64,000 nt of DNA. Source: Bacteroidota bacterium (GTDB lineage: Bacteria; Bacteroidota; Bacteroidia; B-17B0; Aurantibacillaceae). The stretch lies in NCBI GenBank assembly GCA_029237825.1, contig JAQZBQ010000001.1:366508-430507 (forward strand). Direction: 5' to 3'. A program made the translations under genes and the position numbers. Each line of letters begins with the position of its first letter. Position 1 is the stretch's first letter. Positions 17,813-26,892 of this stretch are shown here, in pieces. Under the pieces are notes generated by a model, which saw only the letters and a program-made list of their open reading frames with translations, was not told the DNA's origin and did no database searches.

Positions 17813-18223
17813 ATGGGATTACGTAAAAAAGCGCATAGGGATGCAGAAGTAAGTACAGAATCGCTTAATGATATCATGTTCTTTCTCCTCTTGTTTTTCC
17901 TGATACTTTCCACAATGGTGAGTCCTAATGCCATAAAAGTGAACCTCCCTAGCTCTAAGCCAACAAAGCCTGTTGACAATAATAAAAAACCTATCCATTT
18001 AGACGTTTCTAATAACCGGAATTACTTTGTTGAAGGGAAGGAAATTGAATTTTCAGCATTGGAAGGCGCACTTGTTGCAGAAATTAACGGAAACCCAGAA
18101 CCAACTGTTGTTCTGCAAATGGATAAAGATTTAAGTATTCAGGATGCAGTAGATGTGATGATCATTGTTGACAAATTAAAATGTAAGATGGTTTGGGCAA
18201 CAAAACCTTCTAATGGCAAATAA
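17813..18223 (+). CDS. exbD: ExbD/TolR-family biopolymer transport protein
   Basis: The 136 residues begin with a short basic cytoplasmic tail, then a single TM with the essential Asp in the form STESLNDIMFFLLLFFLILS. The periplasmic domain carries INLPSSKP-like VNLPSSKPTKP and the ExbD fold ending MVWATKP. It lies 58 bp after exbB and 2 bp before tonB. Confidence 0.93.
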   Translation: MGLRKKAHRDAEVSTESLNDIMFFLLLFFLILSTMVSPNAIKVNLPSSKPTKPVDNNKKPIHLDVSNNRNYFVEGKEIEFSALEGALVAEINGNPEPTVVLQMDKDLSIQDAVDVMIIVDKLKCKMVWATKPSNGK

Positions 18224-18225
18224 CC

Positions 18226-19080
18226 ATGGTGCTATCCAGAGAAGAAGAAAATAAAAACAAGATAATCTCAGCTGCCATTTCGGTGTCAGTATTTATTATT
18301 CTTTTACTTTTTTTATGGTTCTACATAGTTGTAACCCCAAACCCGCCCTTTCCTGTATCTGAAGGTGGCGGCGGAGGTATTGAATTTAACATCGGTAACT
18401 TAATAGAAGGAACCGGCAACGTTGAAAACAATGGTATCGGGGAGGCCGTTCAGGTTGTGGAAAGTTCCGAAGTAACTCCGTCTGTTTCCAATAAAAGTAC
18501 CTCAGAGGAACTCGTAACTTCCGAACAAGGTGAAGACATAGATATTAAAAAATCTGATTCCAACACTCCCTCCAAAAACCAAACTGTTGTGATACCGGTG
18601 AAGCCAAAACAAAAAACGGCCGCAGAGCTGCTTGCAGAAAAATTCAATAAAACTAAAGGGAATAACGGTGGCGGAGATGGAAACAGTGGCCATGAAGGAA
18701 ACGAGGGGAGGCCTGACGGAAATCCAAATACCAACGGCTCAGGCGGCACTGGCGAGGGCGAAGGCGGCGGCGACGGACCCGGGAAAGGTCCCGGTAAAGG
18801 ACCAGGCAATGGAGGATATGGATTTAGCTTATCTGGAAGGGCAGTCATAACACCACCTCCGCTATCAAAGGATACCAGGGAAGAAGGAAAAGTTGTAGTG
18901 GAAATTACCGTGGATAAAAACGGAAAAGTAATTAAAGCCGACCCTAACGGAAGAGGTACCACTACCAGTAGCCCGATGTTAAAGGCAAAAGCACGGCAGG
19001 CAGCTCTGGCAACTACGTTTAACGTTAGCGGTGAATTTGAAGAACAAAGAGGTACTATTACTATCATCTTCAGTTTTTAG
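18226..19080 (+). CDS. TonB-like energy transducer with a glycine-rich linker
   Basis: The 284-residue protein has one TM at about 16-35 (ISVSVFIILLLFLWFYIVV), a long low-complexity periplasmic linker and a C-terminal TonB-like domain (about 200-284: GKVVVEITVDKNGKVIKADP, ending GTITIIFSF). The linker is unusual: instead of Pro-Lys/Pro-Glu repeats it is dominated by Gly, Asn, Asp and Glu with GKGPGKGPG near its end, roughly residues 145-205. It starts 2 bp after exbD, so the three form one complex. It lacks the C-terminal Trp/Tyr-rich end of classical TonB, so TolA-like or gliding/T9SS energising roles are also possible. Confidence 0.8.
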   Translation: MVLSREEENKNKIISAAISVSVFIILLLFLWFYIVVTPNPPFPVSEGGGGGIEFNIGNLIEGTGNVENNGIGEAVQVVESSEVTPSVSNKSTSEELVTSEQGEDIDIKKSDSNTPSKNQTVVIPVKPKQKTAAELLAEKFNKTKGNNGGGDGNSGHEGNEGRPDGNPNTNGSGGTGEGEGGGDGPGKGPGKGPGNGGYGFSLSGRAVITPPPLSKDTREEGKVVVEITVDKNGKVIKADPNGRGTTTSSPMLKAKARQAALATTFNVSGEFEEQRGTITIIFSF

Positions 19081-19124
19081 AATATGAGAAACCTCCAGGT
19101 CATAAAATTTTCAAAGCAAATGTT

Positions 19125-20417
19125 ATGACCTATTCGCAAACACTGGATTTTCTATTTACAAAACTTCCCATGTATCAGCGTATTGGAACCGCTGCATACA
19201 AAGCCAACCTGGATAATACAATTGCTATTTGCCAGGCATTAGGAAATCCGGAAAAAAAATTAAAATGCGTGCATGTAGCGGGAACAAACGGAAAAGGATC
19301 GTCTTCTCACATGCTTGCTGCAATCCTTCAGCAAGCCGGCTATAAAACCGGCCTCTACACTTCTCCCCATCTGGTTGATTTCAGAGAAAGGATAAAAGTA
19401 AATGGAAAAATGATCCCAAAGACAAATGTGGTTAAATTTGTTGAGGATCATAAGACCACATTCGACTCTATCCAACCTTCATTTTTTGAATGGACCGTTG
19501 GATTAGCCTTCAATTATTTTAACGAACAGGAAGTAGATGTGGCAATTATCGAAGTGGGGCTTGGAGGACGTCTCGATTCTACAAATGTCATCACTCCGGT
19601 ATGTTCTCTGATTACCAACATCGGACTTGACCATGTTAACCTTTTGGGCGATACATTACCTAAAATTGCTTCAGAAAAGGCAGGCATCATCAAACCAAAG
19701 GTACCCGTAGTGATAAGTCAGACCCAACTTGAAGTCATTGCTGTTTTTAATGAAACCGCGAAGAATTTGAAATCGCCAATTGAGTTTGCCGATAAAAATT
19801 ACAAAGTGTTGACAGCGAATCACAATACTAATTTTAGTGTAGTAATGCTACATAAAAAAACGAACACCAGACATCTTTATGAACTCGATCTCCAGGGTGA
19901 CTACCAGGTAAAAAACCTGATGGGGGTACTCAATACCATTGAAATTCTTTTACATAAAGGTTTTATCATTGAAGAAAAAGATATTACAACTGCTCTGAAA
20001 AATGTACAAAAGTTGACGGGCCTGCTGGGAAGGTGGCAGGAGTTGGATTCAAAGCCAACTGTAATCGCAGATACCGGGCACAACGAAGATGGTATAAAAG
20101 AAGTTCTTCAAAACCTTAAGCGGTATAATTACAAAACCCTACACTTTGTGCTCGGCGTAGTAAACGATAAAGACATCAGCAGTATATTAAAACTGCTTCC
20201 AAAAGACGCCGTTTATTATTTCTGCAAGGCCAATATTCCAAGGGCGCTTGATGAGAATGAACTACGAGGTCTTGCTGAAAAAAAAGGGCTGCACGGAAAA
20301 AGTTTCGCTACTGTACCACTCGCACTTGAAAAAGCTCGTAAACAGGCAAAAGCTCACGATCTTATTTTTATCGGCGGCAGTACCTTTACAGTAGCCGACG
20401 CACTTCCTATTTCTTAA
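19125..20417 (+). CDS. folC: Bifunctional dihydrofolate synthase/folylpolyglutamate synthase
   Basis: The 430-residue Mur-ligase-like enzyme adds glutamate to dihydropteroate and folates in the cytoplasm. Seen: the P-loop HVAGTNGKGSSSHML (about 49-63), YTSPHLVDFRERI, the EVGLGGRLDSTNV motif (about 143-155) and ITNIGLDHVNLLGDT, then the C-terminal domain with ADTGHNEDGI and LVLGVVNDKDI-like FVLGVVNDKDI. Length is normal for FolC. It follows tonB by 44 bp on the same strand and ends at a strong terminator. Confidence 0.95.
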   Translation: MTYSQTLDFLFTKLPMYQRIGTAAYKANLDNTIAICQALGNPEKKLKCVHVAGTNGKGSSSHMLAAILQQAGYKTGLYTSPHLVDFRERIKVNGKMIPKTNVVKFVEDHKTTFDSIQPSFFEWTVGLAFNYFNEQEVDVAIIEVGLGGRLDSTNVITPVCSLITNIGLDHVNLLGDTLPKIASEKAGIIKPKVPVVISQTQLEVIAVFNETAKNLKSPIEFADKNYKVLTANHNTNFSVVMLHKKTNTRHLYELDLQGDYQVKNLMGVLNTIEILLHKGFIIEEKDITTALKNVQKLTGLLGRWQELDSKPTVIADTGHNEDGIKEVLQNLKRYNYKTLHFVLGVVNDKDISSILKLLPKDAVYYFCKANIPRALDENELRGLAEKKGLHGKSFATVPLALEKARKQAKAHDLIFIGGSTFTVADALPIS

Positions 20418-20419
20418 AA

Positions 20420-20448
20420 AAGTCATCTGTATGTATTACAGATGACTT
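20420..20448. terminator. Bidirectional terminator between convergent folC and the T9SS protein gene
   Basis: A perfect 12-bp stem (AAGTCATCTGTA/TACAGATGACTT) with the 5-nt loop TGTAT has A-rich sequence before it and T-rich after it, so it can stop transcription from both sides. Confidence 0.85.
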
Positions 20449-20477
20449 TTCAGAATAATTGTCTCAGCTAATTTTTA

Positions 20478-23400
20478 TTACCTAAACACGTTTATGGTGC
20501 CGGTTTTGTCATAAACTTCACCATCCAATCCGGTCGCCTTTAACATAAAGAAATATGTACCATCGGTAACAAAAGACCCTCCCTTATTTTTTCCATCCCA
20601 AATAATATTCCCTGATCCGGTTGTCTCAAACATTTTTAATCCCCATCGGTCAAAAATAGATATGGCAATATCACCTATTCCAATCGCATCGAGTGTGAAT
20701 ACATCATTGTTGCCATCACCATTTGGTGTGAAAACATTTGGAATAATTAACCTGGCTAAGGGAACAATCGTTACACATTTTTCAATTGAATCAATACAAA
20801 GGCCTTCAAAAGCGTACAGTTTAACGCAACATGAACCCAATTCAGGCAATGGGAGTGAAATAACCGACGAACTTGAAACCGAACCAAAGCAAGTTTCCCA
20901 AGCAATACTACCTGCACCGCTGCTCGTATTTTGTAATGAGAGCGTGGTTCCTACGATTTCTGTAGCGTTGGACATTCCTGAAAACGATGCAACAGGATTA
21001 TTTACGGTAATTGTTGTAGATTGAGAATTCACGCACCCAGCCGTGTTTACCCCTGTCACAGAATAAACTGTGGTAGATGTTGGAGAAACAGTTACTGAAT
21101 TTTGATTAGCCCCGGTACTCCAGGTGTAGGAATTAGCTCCGGTTGCTGAAAGAGTAAACGTTTCATTGGCACAAATTGTTCCGGCATTAAGATTAATTAT
21201 AGGTAATTGATTTACAGTAACGGTAACAACTCCCTGTCCAGGGCAATTCGAATTTCCGGTCACTGTATAAGTTGTGGTAAATGACGGGTTAACTGTTAAA
21301 GAATATTGCGTTGCCCCTGTATTCCATGTATAAGACGACACACCATTTGCAGTGGCCGTTAATACAGCGGACTGGCCGGCGCAAATGGATAAAGGGTTTG
21401 CCGTTACAGTATAGGAAGGGCTTTCTGAAACATTAATATTTAACACAGAAGTATGGGTACAAGTACCCGTTAAACCCGTTACTGTATAAGACTGAGATGT
21501 TAAAGGTGAAGCCACTGTAACTGAACCATTTGTTGAAGATAATCCTGTACCAGGGGACCAGGTGTATGAGTTTGCACCTGAAGCTGTAAGTGTTGAAGTC
21601 TGGCCAGGACATAAAAGTGTTTGGGTAGCAGAAGAGGAAATAGAAATTGAATTCACCACAACGACTTCAATCGTATTGCTTATTACTCCGGAACATCCTT
21701 CACCTGACACAGAGTAGGTTGTTGTCACCGAAGGATTTACTGTAACCGATGAACTATTGAGCGATCCTATAATATCAGGCGAAGGTGACCATGTATAACT
21801 TCCTGCTCCAGACGCCGTAAGAATAACTGAACCCGTTGGACAAATTCCGGCACCGGAGGAAGAGACGTTTAACACTGATCCTCCATTGCCCACACTAATG
21901 GTAACCACCGTGTTATTGAGGCAAGCTCCCTGGTTTCCCGTAATGGTATATGAAGTTGTAACCGTTGGTGAAGCTACAAATGTAGTCATAGTGCCGCTGG
22001 AAGTTGCAAGTCCATTGGTGGGTTGAATATCATACCAATACGCACCAGATACTGAGATGGTAGAGGAACCGGGAGCACAATACGCTGCAGGACTGGCAGT
22101 GGCTGTTACTATAATTTGTGTGACATCGATTGTTACAGTTTCAGTTGTAGACCCACAGCTATTAGTTGCTGTAACCGCAACCGTAAATGTACCGGTAGCG
22201 GAACCTAAATTTGCTGTAACATCGTGGGAGGCGGGGTTTGTGGATGTGATTACAGCACCGGGAGTCAATGTCCAGTTATAGGCCGTGCCAGCTAAAGAAT
22301 TAACGGTAAAATGCACATCAGTTTGGTTCGGGCAAACCATCGTCGGTGATTGAATTGCCCCTATTACTGGTGGCGTGCTATTAACAGAAACTTCTACCGT
22401 ATTGCTTAAAATAGTTCCACCGCATCCCTCGCCGGTGACAGTATAAATGGTGGTTACCATTGGATTCGCAGACACCGTACTTCCGTTAGCAGAGTTCAAT
22501 GTTGCTGCCGGGGTCCAGGTATAACTGCTTGCACCGAATCCGGACAACATAACCGATTGGGTAGGACAGGTAGTAACAGAAGGAGATGTGGTAAGTGCCG
22601 TATTTGATAAAACATACAGGTTCTGGCAAGCAGTTGCAATACAACCATTTGAGCCGGTTGTAGAAACGCAAACCTGCGTGTTTTGATTCGGAATAACAGT
22701 TGCTGTTGCTCCGGCATTTGCTCCAGGGAATGGGTTATCGGTACAGAAAAACTGAGGCCCGAAAATAAACTCAAAGCCCGGAACCCACAATGGGTTCGCC
22801 ACACACGCCTGGACAGTGCCGCTTGCCTGCGCTGAATTCCAGTTCCAGCTATAAGGGTTTGCTCCTGTTCCGCCGGATGCTGTTAAAATCACAGGATTTC
22901 CTGCGCAAACAGCGGAAGAAGGTGAAACGGATACATTCACTGTAGGTGAAGGAAGTACACTCAAATTAACGGTTGCGGGTAAAGTTGCGCATCCTGGTCC
23001 GTAAAAAATCTCGAGCGTATAGGTTCCCGCATTACTGTTTGTGAAATTATTAATTGTTGGATTTTGTAAGTTAGACGTAAACCCGTTGGGGCCTGACCAG
23101 CTGTAGGTTCCACCATTGGTTAATGAGGAAAACGTAACTGAATTTCCCGCACAACCGCCACTCGGAGCTGAAATGGATGGCGGTGGCAAAACATTGGTGA
23201 CAGTGATGGTTTGCACCGCGGTTCCTCCGGCCGGTGAGCAGCCTGACGGCCCAACTTCTAAAGTATAAGTTGTAGTAACCGCGGGAGTAACTGTAATTGT
23301 TTGTGTGTTCGGCAAAGGTGTGCCGTCGCTTGCCGTCCAGCTATAACTTGTACTTACGATGCTACTTCCGAGCTGAGTTGAAGACCCGGGGCAGATTTGT

Positions 23401-24374
23401 GTAGGGTTGGCTGTAATCTGTGGATTAGTTGCCACGCCGCTTTGTGCGGTTACGGAATAATTACATACGTTACCACCGTAGCCGTCAACCATGATGTAAT
23501 ATTTAGTACCAATAACCAAGGGAGTATTTGTAGTAATGGTGAAAGATCCCGAAGAACTTCCCTGCGATACACAATTGGAAACCTGCGTGAAATTACTGCA
23601 ATTACTTGACGCATAAATCAAAGCCTGAATTCCCGAACTGGTGGACTGACAACCTGCAGAAATAAATTCAAATTGTGCCGACGCGGAACTGGCGATAAAA
23701 CTTAACCATGAGTTATTTTCAATACTTCCGCAAAACCCGGGAATATTGGTATTGTCTGCAGTATACTGGCCGCTGGTATTTCCGCAATATCCGTTGAGAT
23801 TACATATCAGTGGAGCATTCACGCAGGCATCGGCAGCGGGAGTACTGTTCAAACAGGATTGTACTGAGGAAAGATTATAGCCTTTCAGGTTCGCCTGATC
23901 TGCCCTTAAGCGAAATCCACGGCTCACACCGATACTATTGGATTTAAATGCAATTGTGATGGAACTACCATGTGAAACTATAAGCTCATTGTTGAACAGG
24001 AAACCTGTGTAGGAAGCCATCAGTGGATGCAACGTGTCTGGCCCGTCAAAAAACCGCAAAACATCCCCATCAGCAGTTAAAGCAATATAATCTGTACGAA
24101 TTCTTATCTTTTGCTGAGACGGGTTTGTAAGGGTAACCACATAATCTTCATTTGAGGCATATCCCGTTTGCTCATCACCGTTGTTATCTAAACTGCTATA
24201 GATAAACATACCATCTTCAGCCAAACTTATCTTTTTTGAGCCATCCACAAAATCAACATATCCGTCTAACTTGATTTTATTTTTATTTAATCCGATTTGT
24301 AAAGCATCGGGGTGGGGATTCTGCGCGGTTAACCCAACAGAAAATAAGCAAAAGAGTAAAATGAGTCTTTTCAT
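20478..24374 (-). CDS. Large secreted multi-Ig-like protein with CUB domain and T9SS type B (gliding-motility) sorting signal
   Basis: The 1298-residue protein starts with a signal peptide (MKRLILLFCLFSVGLTAQ). Residues about 28-165 resemble a CUB domain (DGDVLRFFDGPDTLHPLMAS, ITIAFKSNSIGVSRGFRL). Residues about 175-320 hold a Cys-rich module common in such proteins. From about 325 to 1190 there are about ten Ig/PKD-like repeats, each with a Cys-Pro-x-Ser or Cys-A-G turn, then S-Y-T-W-S and T-T-x-Y-T/S-V-x-G-x-G. The C-terminus (about 1205-1298) is the CHU_C gliding-associated domain: IPNVFTPNGDGNNDVF, FDRWGLKMFET, WDGKNKGG, DGTYFF. This targets the protein through T9SS to the cell surface or medium, probably as an adhesin or motility-linked protein. 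No enzymatic domain is seen. Confidence 0.9.
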   Translation of the reverse strand: MKRLILLFCLFSVGLTAQNPHPDALQIGLNKNKIKLDGYVDFVDGSKKISLAEDGMFIYSSLDNNGDEQTGYASNEDYVVTLTNPSQQKIRIRTDYIALTADGDVLRFFDGPDTLHPLMASYTGFLFNNELIVSHGSSITIAFKSNSIGVSRGFRLRADQANLKGYNLSSVQSCLNSTPAADACVNAPLICNLNGYCGNTSGQYTADNTNIPGFCGSIENNSWLSFIASSASAQFEFISAGCQSTSSGIQALIYASSNCSNFTQVSNCVSQGSSSGSFTITTNTPLVIGTKYYIMVDGYGGNVCNYSVTAQSGVATNPQITANPTQICPGSSTQLGSSIVSTSYSWTASDGTPLPNTQTITVTPAVTTTYTLEVGPSGCSPAGGTAVQTITVTNVLPPPSISAPSGGCAGNSVTFSSLTNGGTYSWSGPNGFTSNLQNPTINNFTNSNAGTYTLEIFYGPGCATLPATVNLSVLPSPTVNVSVSPSSAVCAGNPVILTASGGTGANPYSWNWNSAQASGTVQACVANPLWVPGFEFIFGPQFFCTDNPFPGANAGATATVIPNQNTQVCVSTTGSNGCIATACQNLYVLSNTALTTSPSVTTCPTQSVMLSGFGASSYTWTPAATLNSANGSTVSANPMVTTIYTVTGEGCGGTILSNTVEVSVNSTPPVIGAIQSPTMVCPNQTDVHFTVNSLAGTAYNWTLTPGAVITSTNPASHDVTANLGSATGTFTVAVTATNSCGSTTETVTIDVTQIIVTATASPAAYCAPGSSTISVSGAYWYDIQPTNGLATSSGTMTTFVASPTVTTSYTITGNQGACLNNTVVTISVGNGGSVLNVSSSGAGICPTGSVILTASGAGSYTWSPSPDIIGSLNSSSVTVNPSVTTTYSVSGEGCSGVISNTIEVVVVNSISISSSATQTLLCPGQTSTLTASGANSYTWSPGTGLSSTNGSVTVASPLTSQSYTVTGLTGTCTHTSVLNINVSESPSYTVTANPLSICAGQSAVLTATANGVSSYTWNTGATQYSLTVNPSFTTTYTVTGNSNCPGQGVVTVTVNQLPIINLNAGTICANETFTLSATGANSYTWSTGANQNSVTVSPTSTTVYSVTGVNTAGCVNSQSTTITVNNPVASFSGMSNATEIVGTTLSLQNTSSGAGSIAWETCFGSVSSSSVISLPLPELGSCCVKLYAFEGLCIDSIEKCVTIVPLARLIIPNVFTPNGDGNNDVFTLDAIGIGDIAISIFDRWGLKMFETTGSGNIIWDGKNKGGSFVTDGTYFFMLKATGLDGEVYDKTGTINVFR

Positions 24375-24465
24375 AAAATTAATTGATAAGCTTATAAAAA
24401 TAAATAAATATGCTGTGAAGGATGTAATAAACTGATTTTACAGAATAATCCGTCTACATTTTATA

Positions 24466-25482
24466 TTAAAGCCACACTTTTGAGCCCTCACTACAATTCT
24501 TACAAATGTCAATTTGGTCGCGGGAGTTCAAGACTTTATTTCGGAAACCTTGATAAACCGAAGATCGCCAGAGGTTTTTAAAGGATTCACACTTCAGATC
24601 TCCCATTGGGTGGCTGGCATCTTTATCGAAACAACATGGAACAACCAAACCATCCCATGTAACAACACAGCTGCTCCACATTCGCCAGCATTCATCCAAG
24701 AATTCATTTTTTATTCCGTAGGTGCCATCATTATACTTCCTGTAACGGCTATATCTTGCATTATTCGGTATAAGCGGGTTGCCGTTTTTAAAATCATAAA
24801 CTTGCGCTGTTTTAAATAGAACTTCATCAACTCCGAGTTGGCTGGCCAATGTTTTAACATCATCCAGCTGATGTTCGTTTGGTTTAACCACCAAAAACTG
24901 GAACACGACATGCGGTGTTCTGCTCTTCAATTCTTTTTTCGCCTTCACGATGTTTCGTGTTCCTTCAATCACTTTATTGAGATTGCCGCCTACCCTGTAT
25001 TGTTCATACGTTTCCTGGGTTGTACCGTCAATTGAAATGATCAGGCGGTCAAGTTTACTATTTACTGTTTTTATAGCCTGTTCACGACTCAGATAATGTG
25101 CGTTTGTAGAAGTGGAAGTATACACACCCTTTTCGGATGCATATTTCACCATCTCTAAAAAGTTCGGATTTAAAAAAGGTTCGCCTTGGAAATAAAAGGT
25201 GAGATAAACCAGGTCTTTGTAAACCTCATCAATAGTCTTTTTAAAGAATGCCGGTTCAAGCATGCCGGTAGGTCTTGTAAACTGCCTTAACCCGCTTGGG
25301 CATTCAGGACACCTGAGATTACAGCTTGTCGTTGGTTCAATAGCCATACTGATTGGAAAACCACGGCTAAAAGAACGTTTTCTTATTTTAGAAACTTGAA
25401 AACTACCCCAAACATTAAAGGCATTCAACAATTTACGAAATGTGAGCTTCCGGACTAACTGAATATGGTTGGATAAAGACAC
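24466..25482 (-). CDS. Radical SAM/SPASM domain protein
   Basis: The 338 residues contain the radical SAM cluster motif C-x3-C-x2-C at Cys54, Cys58 and Cys61 (TSCNLRCPECPSG), a TIM-barrel-type region (LYLTFYFQGEPFLNP, LIISIDGTTQETYEQYRVGG), and a C-terminal SPASM domain with several cysteines (CWRMWSSC, VPCCFDKD, ICKNC) that would hold auxiliary Fe-S clusters. Such enzymes modify peptides or proteins or act on small molecules; no precursor peptide gene is evident nearby, so the substrate is unknown. The start is GTG at 25482, 5 bp after an exact -7 box, so the message should be leaderless. It is divergent from kynU. Confidence 0.9.
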   Translation of the reverse strand: MSLSNHIQLVRKLTFRKLLNAFNVWGSFQVSKIRKRSFSRGFPISMAIEPTTSCNLRCPECPSGLRQFTRPTGMLEPAFFKKTIDEVYKDLVYLTFYFQGEPFLNPNFLEMVKYASEKGVYTSTSTNAHYLSREQAIKTVNSKLDRLIISIDGTTQETYEQYRVGGNLNKVIEGTRNIVKAKKELKSRTPHVVFQFLVVKPNEHQLDDVKTLASQLGVDEVLFKTAQVYDFKNGNPLIPNNARYSRYRKYNDGTYGIKNEFLDECWRMWSSCVVTWDGLVVPCCFDKDASHPMGDLKCESFKNLWRSSVYQGFRNKVLNSRDQIDICKNCSEGSKVWL

Positions 25483-25487
25483 GTAAT

Positions 25488-25495
25488 CAAAGATA
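25488..25495 (-). promoter_or_regulatory. -7 promoter box of the radical SAM gene, adjoining the start codon
   Basis: The minus strand reads TATCTTTG with only 5 bp to the GTG start, which puts the transcription start at about the first codon. Confidence 0.55.
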
Positions 25496-25543
25496 AAGAT
25501 TATAATTTATTATTAATTTTAGCGGAGCTTTAACACTTCTACA

Positions 25544-26809
25544 ATGATTAACTTTCGAAACACTCTGGATTTCGCAAAGGAACTTGATTCCAAGGATCCT
25601 TTGAAATCATACCGCCAAAAATTTCATATTCCTCAGCACAATAATTCGGATATGGTTTATTTTACAGGGAATTCCTTGGGTCTTCAGCCTAAAACCACTA
25701 AAGATTATCTACAGCAGGAACTCAATGATTGGGCTAAATACGGCGTGGAAGGGCATTTTTTAGCAAAAAACCCATGGTTAAGCTACCATGAAATTTTAAC
25801 CGATAAAACAGCAAAAATCGTTGGGGCTCAACCAACTGAAGTGGTAATGATGAACCAGTTAACAGTAAACTTACATTTACTGATGGTTTCATTTTACCGT
25901 CCCACTAAACAGCGTTTTAAAATTTTGTGCGAAGCCAAAGCATTCCCGAGTGACCAGTATGCATTACAATCGCAAATAAAATTTCACGGTTTTAAAGTTG
26001 AGGATGCCCTTATAGAAGTGGTTCCGCGGGATGGCGAATATGAGATACACCATGACGATATTTATAAAGCCATTCAGGAAAATAAAGACACGCTCGCCCT
26101 CATATTAATTGGCGGTGTAAATTATTTCAGCGGCCAGGTGTTTGATATGAAAGGTATCGCCGAGGCAGGGCACCAGGTTGGTGCAATGGTAGGATTTGAT
26201 TTAGCGCATGCGGCCGGAAATTTAAAACTCGCACTACATGACTGGAATGTGGATTTCGCTGCTTGGTGTTCTTATAAATATTTAAACGCAGGGCCGGGAA
26301 GTGTGGCAGGAGCATTTGTTCATGAGAAACACCATAAAAACACAGACCTTCCTTTATTTGCGGGATGGTGGGGGCATGATAAAACCACACGATTTAAAAT
26401 GGATCGCGAATTTGTTCCCATGGAAAATGTGGAACGCTGGCAATTGAGCAATGCCCCTATTTTGTCAATGGCAGCATACAAAGCATCGCTCGACATCTTC
26501 GATGAAGTTGGCATGGAAAAACTTAACGAAAAAAGCAAAGTGTTGACAGCTTACCTTGAATTTATAGTAGAAGAAATAAACAAGCAGAAAAAGAACAGTC
26601 TGGAAATTATTACCCCTAAAGCTAATCGCGGCTGTCAGATTAGTATTGTGGCGCATGGGCAAGGGAAAGCCCTCTACAACAAATTGATTGAAAACGGAGT
26701 TATTCCTGATTGGAGAGAGCCTAATGTAATAAGATGCGCGCCTGTGCCGATGTATAATTCTTTTGAGGACATTTACCGCTTTGGCGAGATATTAACTAAA
26801 TTGCTGTAA
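25544..26809 (+). CDS. kynU: Kynureninase
   Basis: The 421-residue PLP enzyme cleaves kynurenine (or 3-hydroxykynurenine) to anthranilate (or 3-hydroxyanthranilate) and alanine. Family features seen: YFTGNSLGLQPK near the N-terminus, LTVNLHLLMVSFYRP, the cofactor region VGFDLAHAAGNL, the PLP-lysine segment WCSYKYLNAGPGSVAGAF (Lys about 245), and the substrate-region WWGHD and RWQLSNAPIL. Length is standard. No other tryptophan-catabolism or quinolinate genes are adjacent, so whether it serves de novo NAD synthesis or degradation cannot be told here. Confidence 0.96.
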   Translation: MINFRNTLDFAKELDSKDPLKSYRQKFHIPQHNNSDMVYFTGNSLGLQPKTTKDYLQQELNDWAKYGVEGHFLAKNPWLSYHEILTDKTAKIVGAQPTEVVMMNQLTVNLHLLMVSFYRPTKQRFKILCEAKAFPSDQYALQSQIKFHGFKVEDALIEVVPRDGEYEIHHDDIYKAIQENKDTLALILIGGVNYFSGQVFDMKGIAEAGHQVGAMVGFDLAHAAGNLKLALHDWNVDFAAWCSYKYLNAGPGSVAGAFVHEKHHKNTDLPLFAGWWGHDKTTRFKMDREFVPMENVERWQLSNAPILSMAAYKASLDIFDEVGMEKLNEKSKVLTAYLEFIVEEINKQKKNSLEIITPKANRGCQISIVAHGQGKALYNKLIENGVIPDWREPNVIRCAPVPMYNSFEDIYRFGEILTKLL

Positions 26810-26878
26810 ATGAGCTTTCGGGTTTCCGGTTTACGAAATACACGATGGTATAGTATGCATTTAACGGGCAATTATGCT

Positions 26879-26886
26879 TAAATTTG
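26879..26886 (+). promoter_or_regulatory. -7 promoter box of tatC, adjoining the start codon
   Basis: TAAATTTG matches TAnnTTTG exactly and ends 6 bp before the ATG at 26893. This implies a leaderless or nearly leaderless transcript and argues against the upstream TTG at 26884, which lies inside the box. Confidence 0.55.
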
Positions 26887-26892
26887 CCGCTT

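Noticed and set aside
18450..19067. Minus-strand 205-residue Pro/Ser-rich frame
   Set aside because: It is the antisense shadow of the Gly-rich linker of the TonB-like protein, which is coherent with exbB and exbD.
22486..22804. Overlapping frames inside the large T9SS protein gene
   Set aside because: They are antisense-independent shadows of repetitive Ser/Thr-rich coding sequence, with no start signals.
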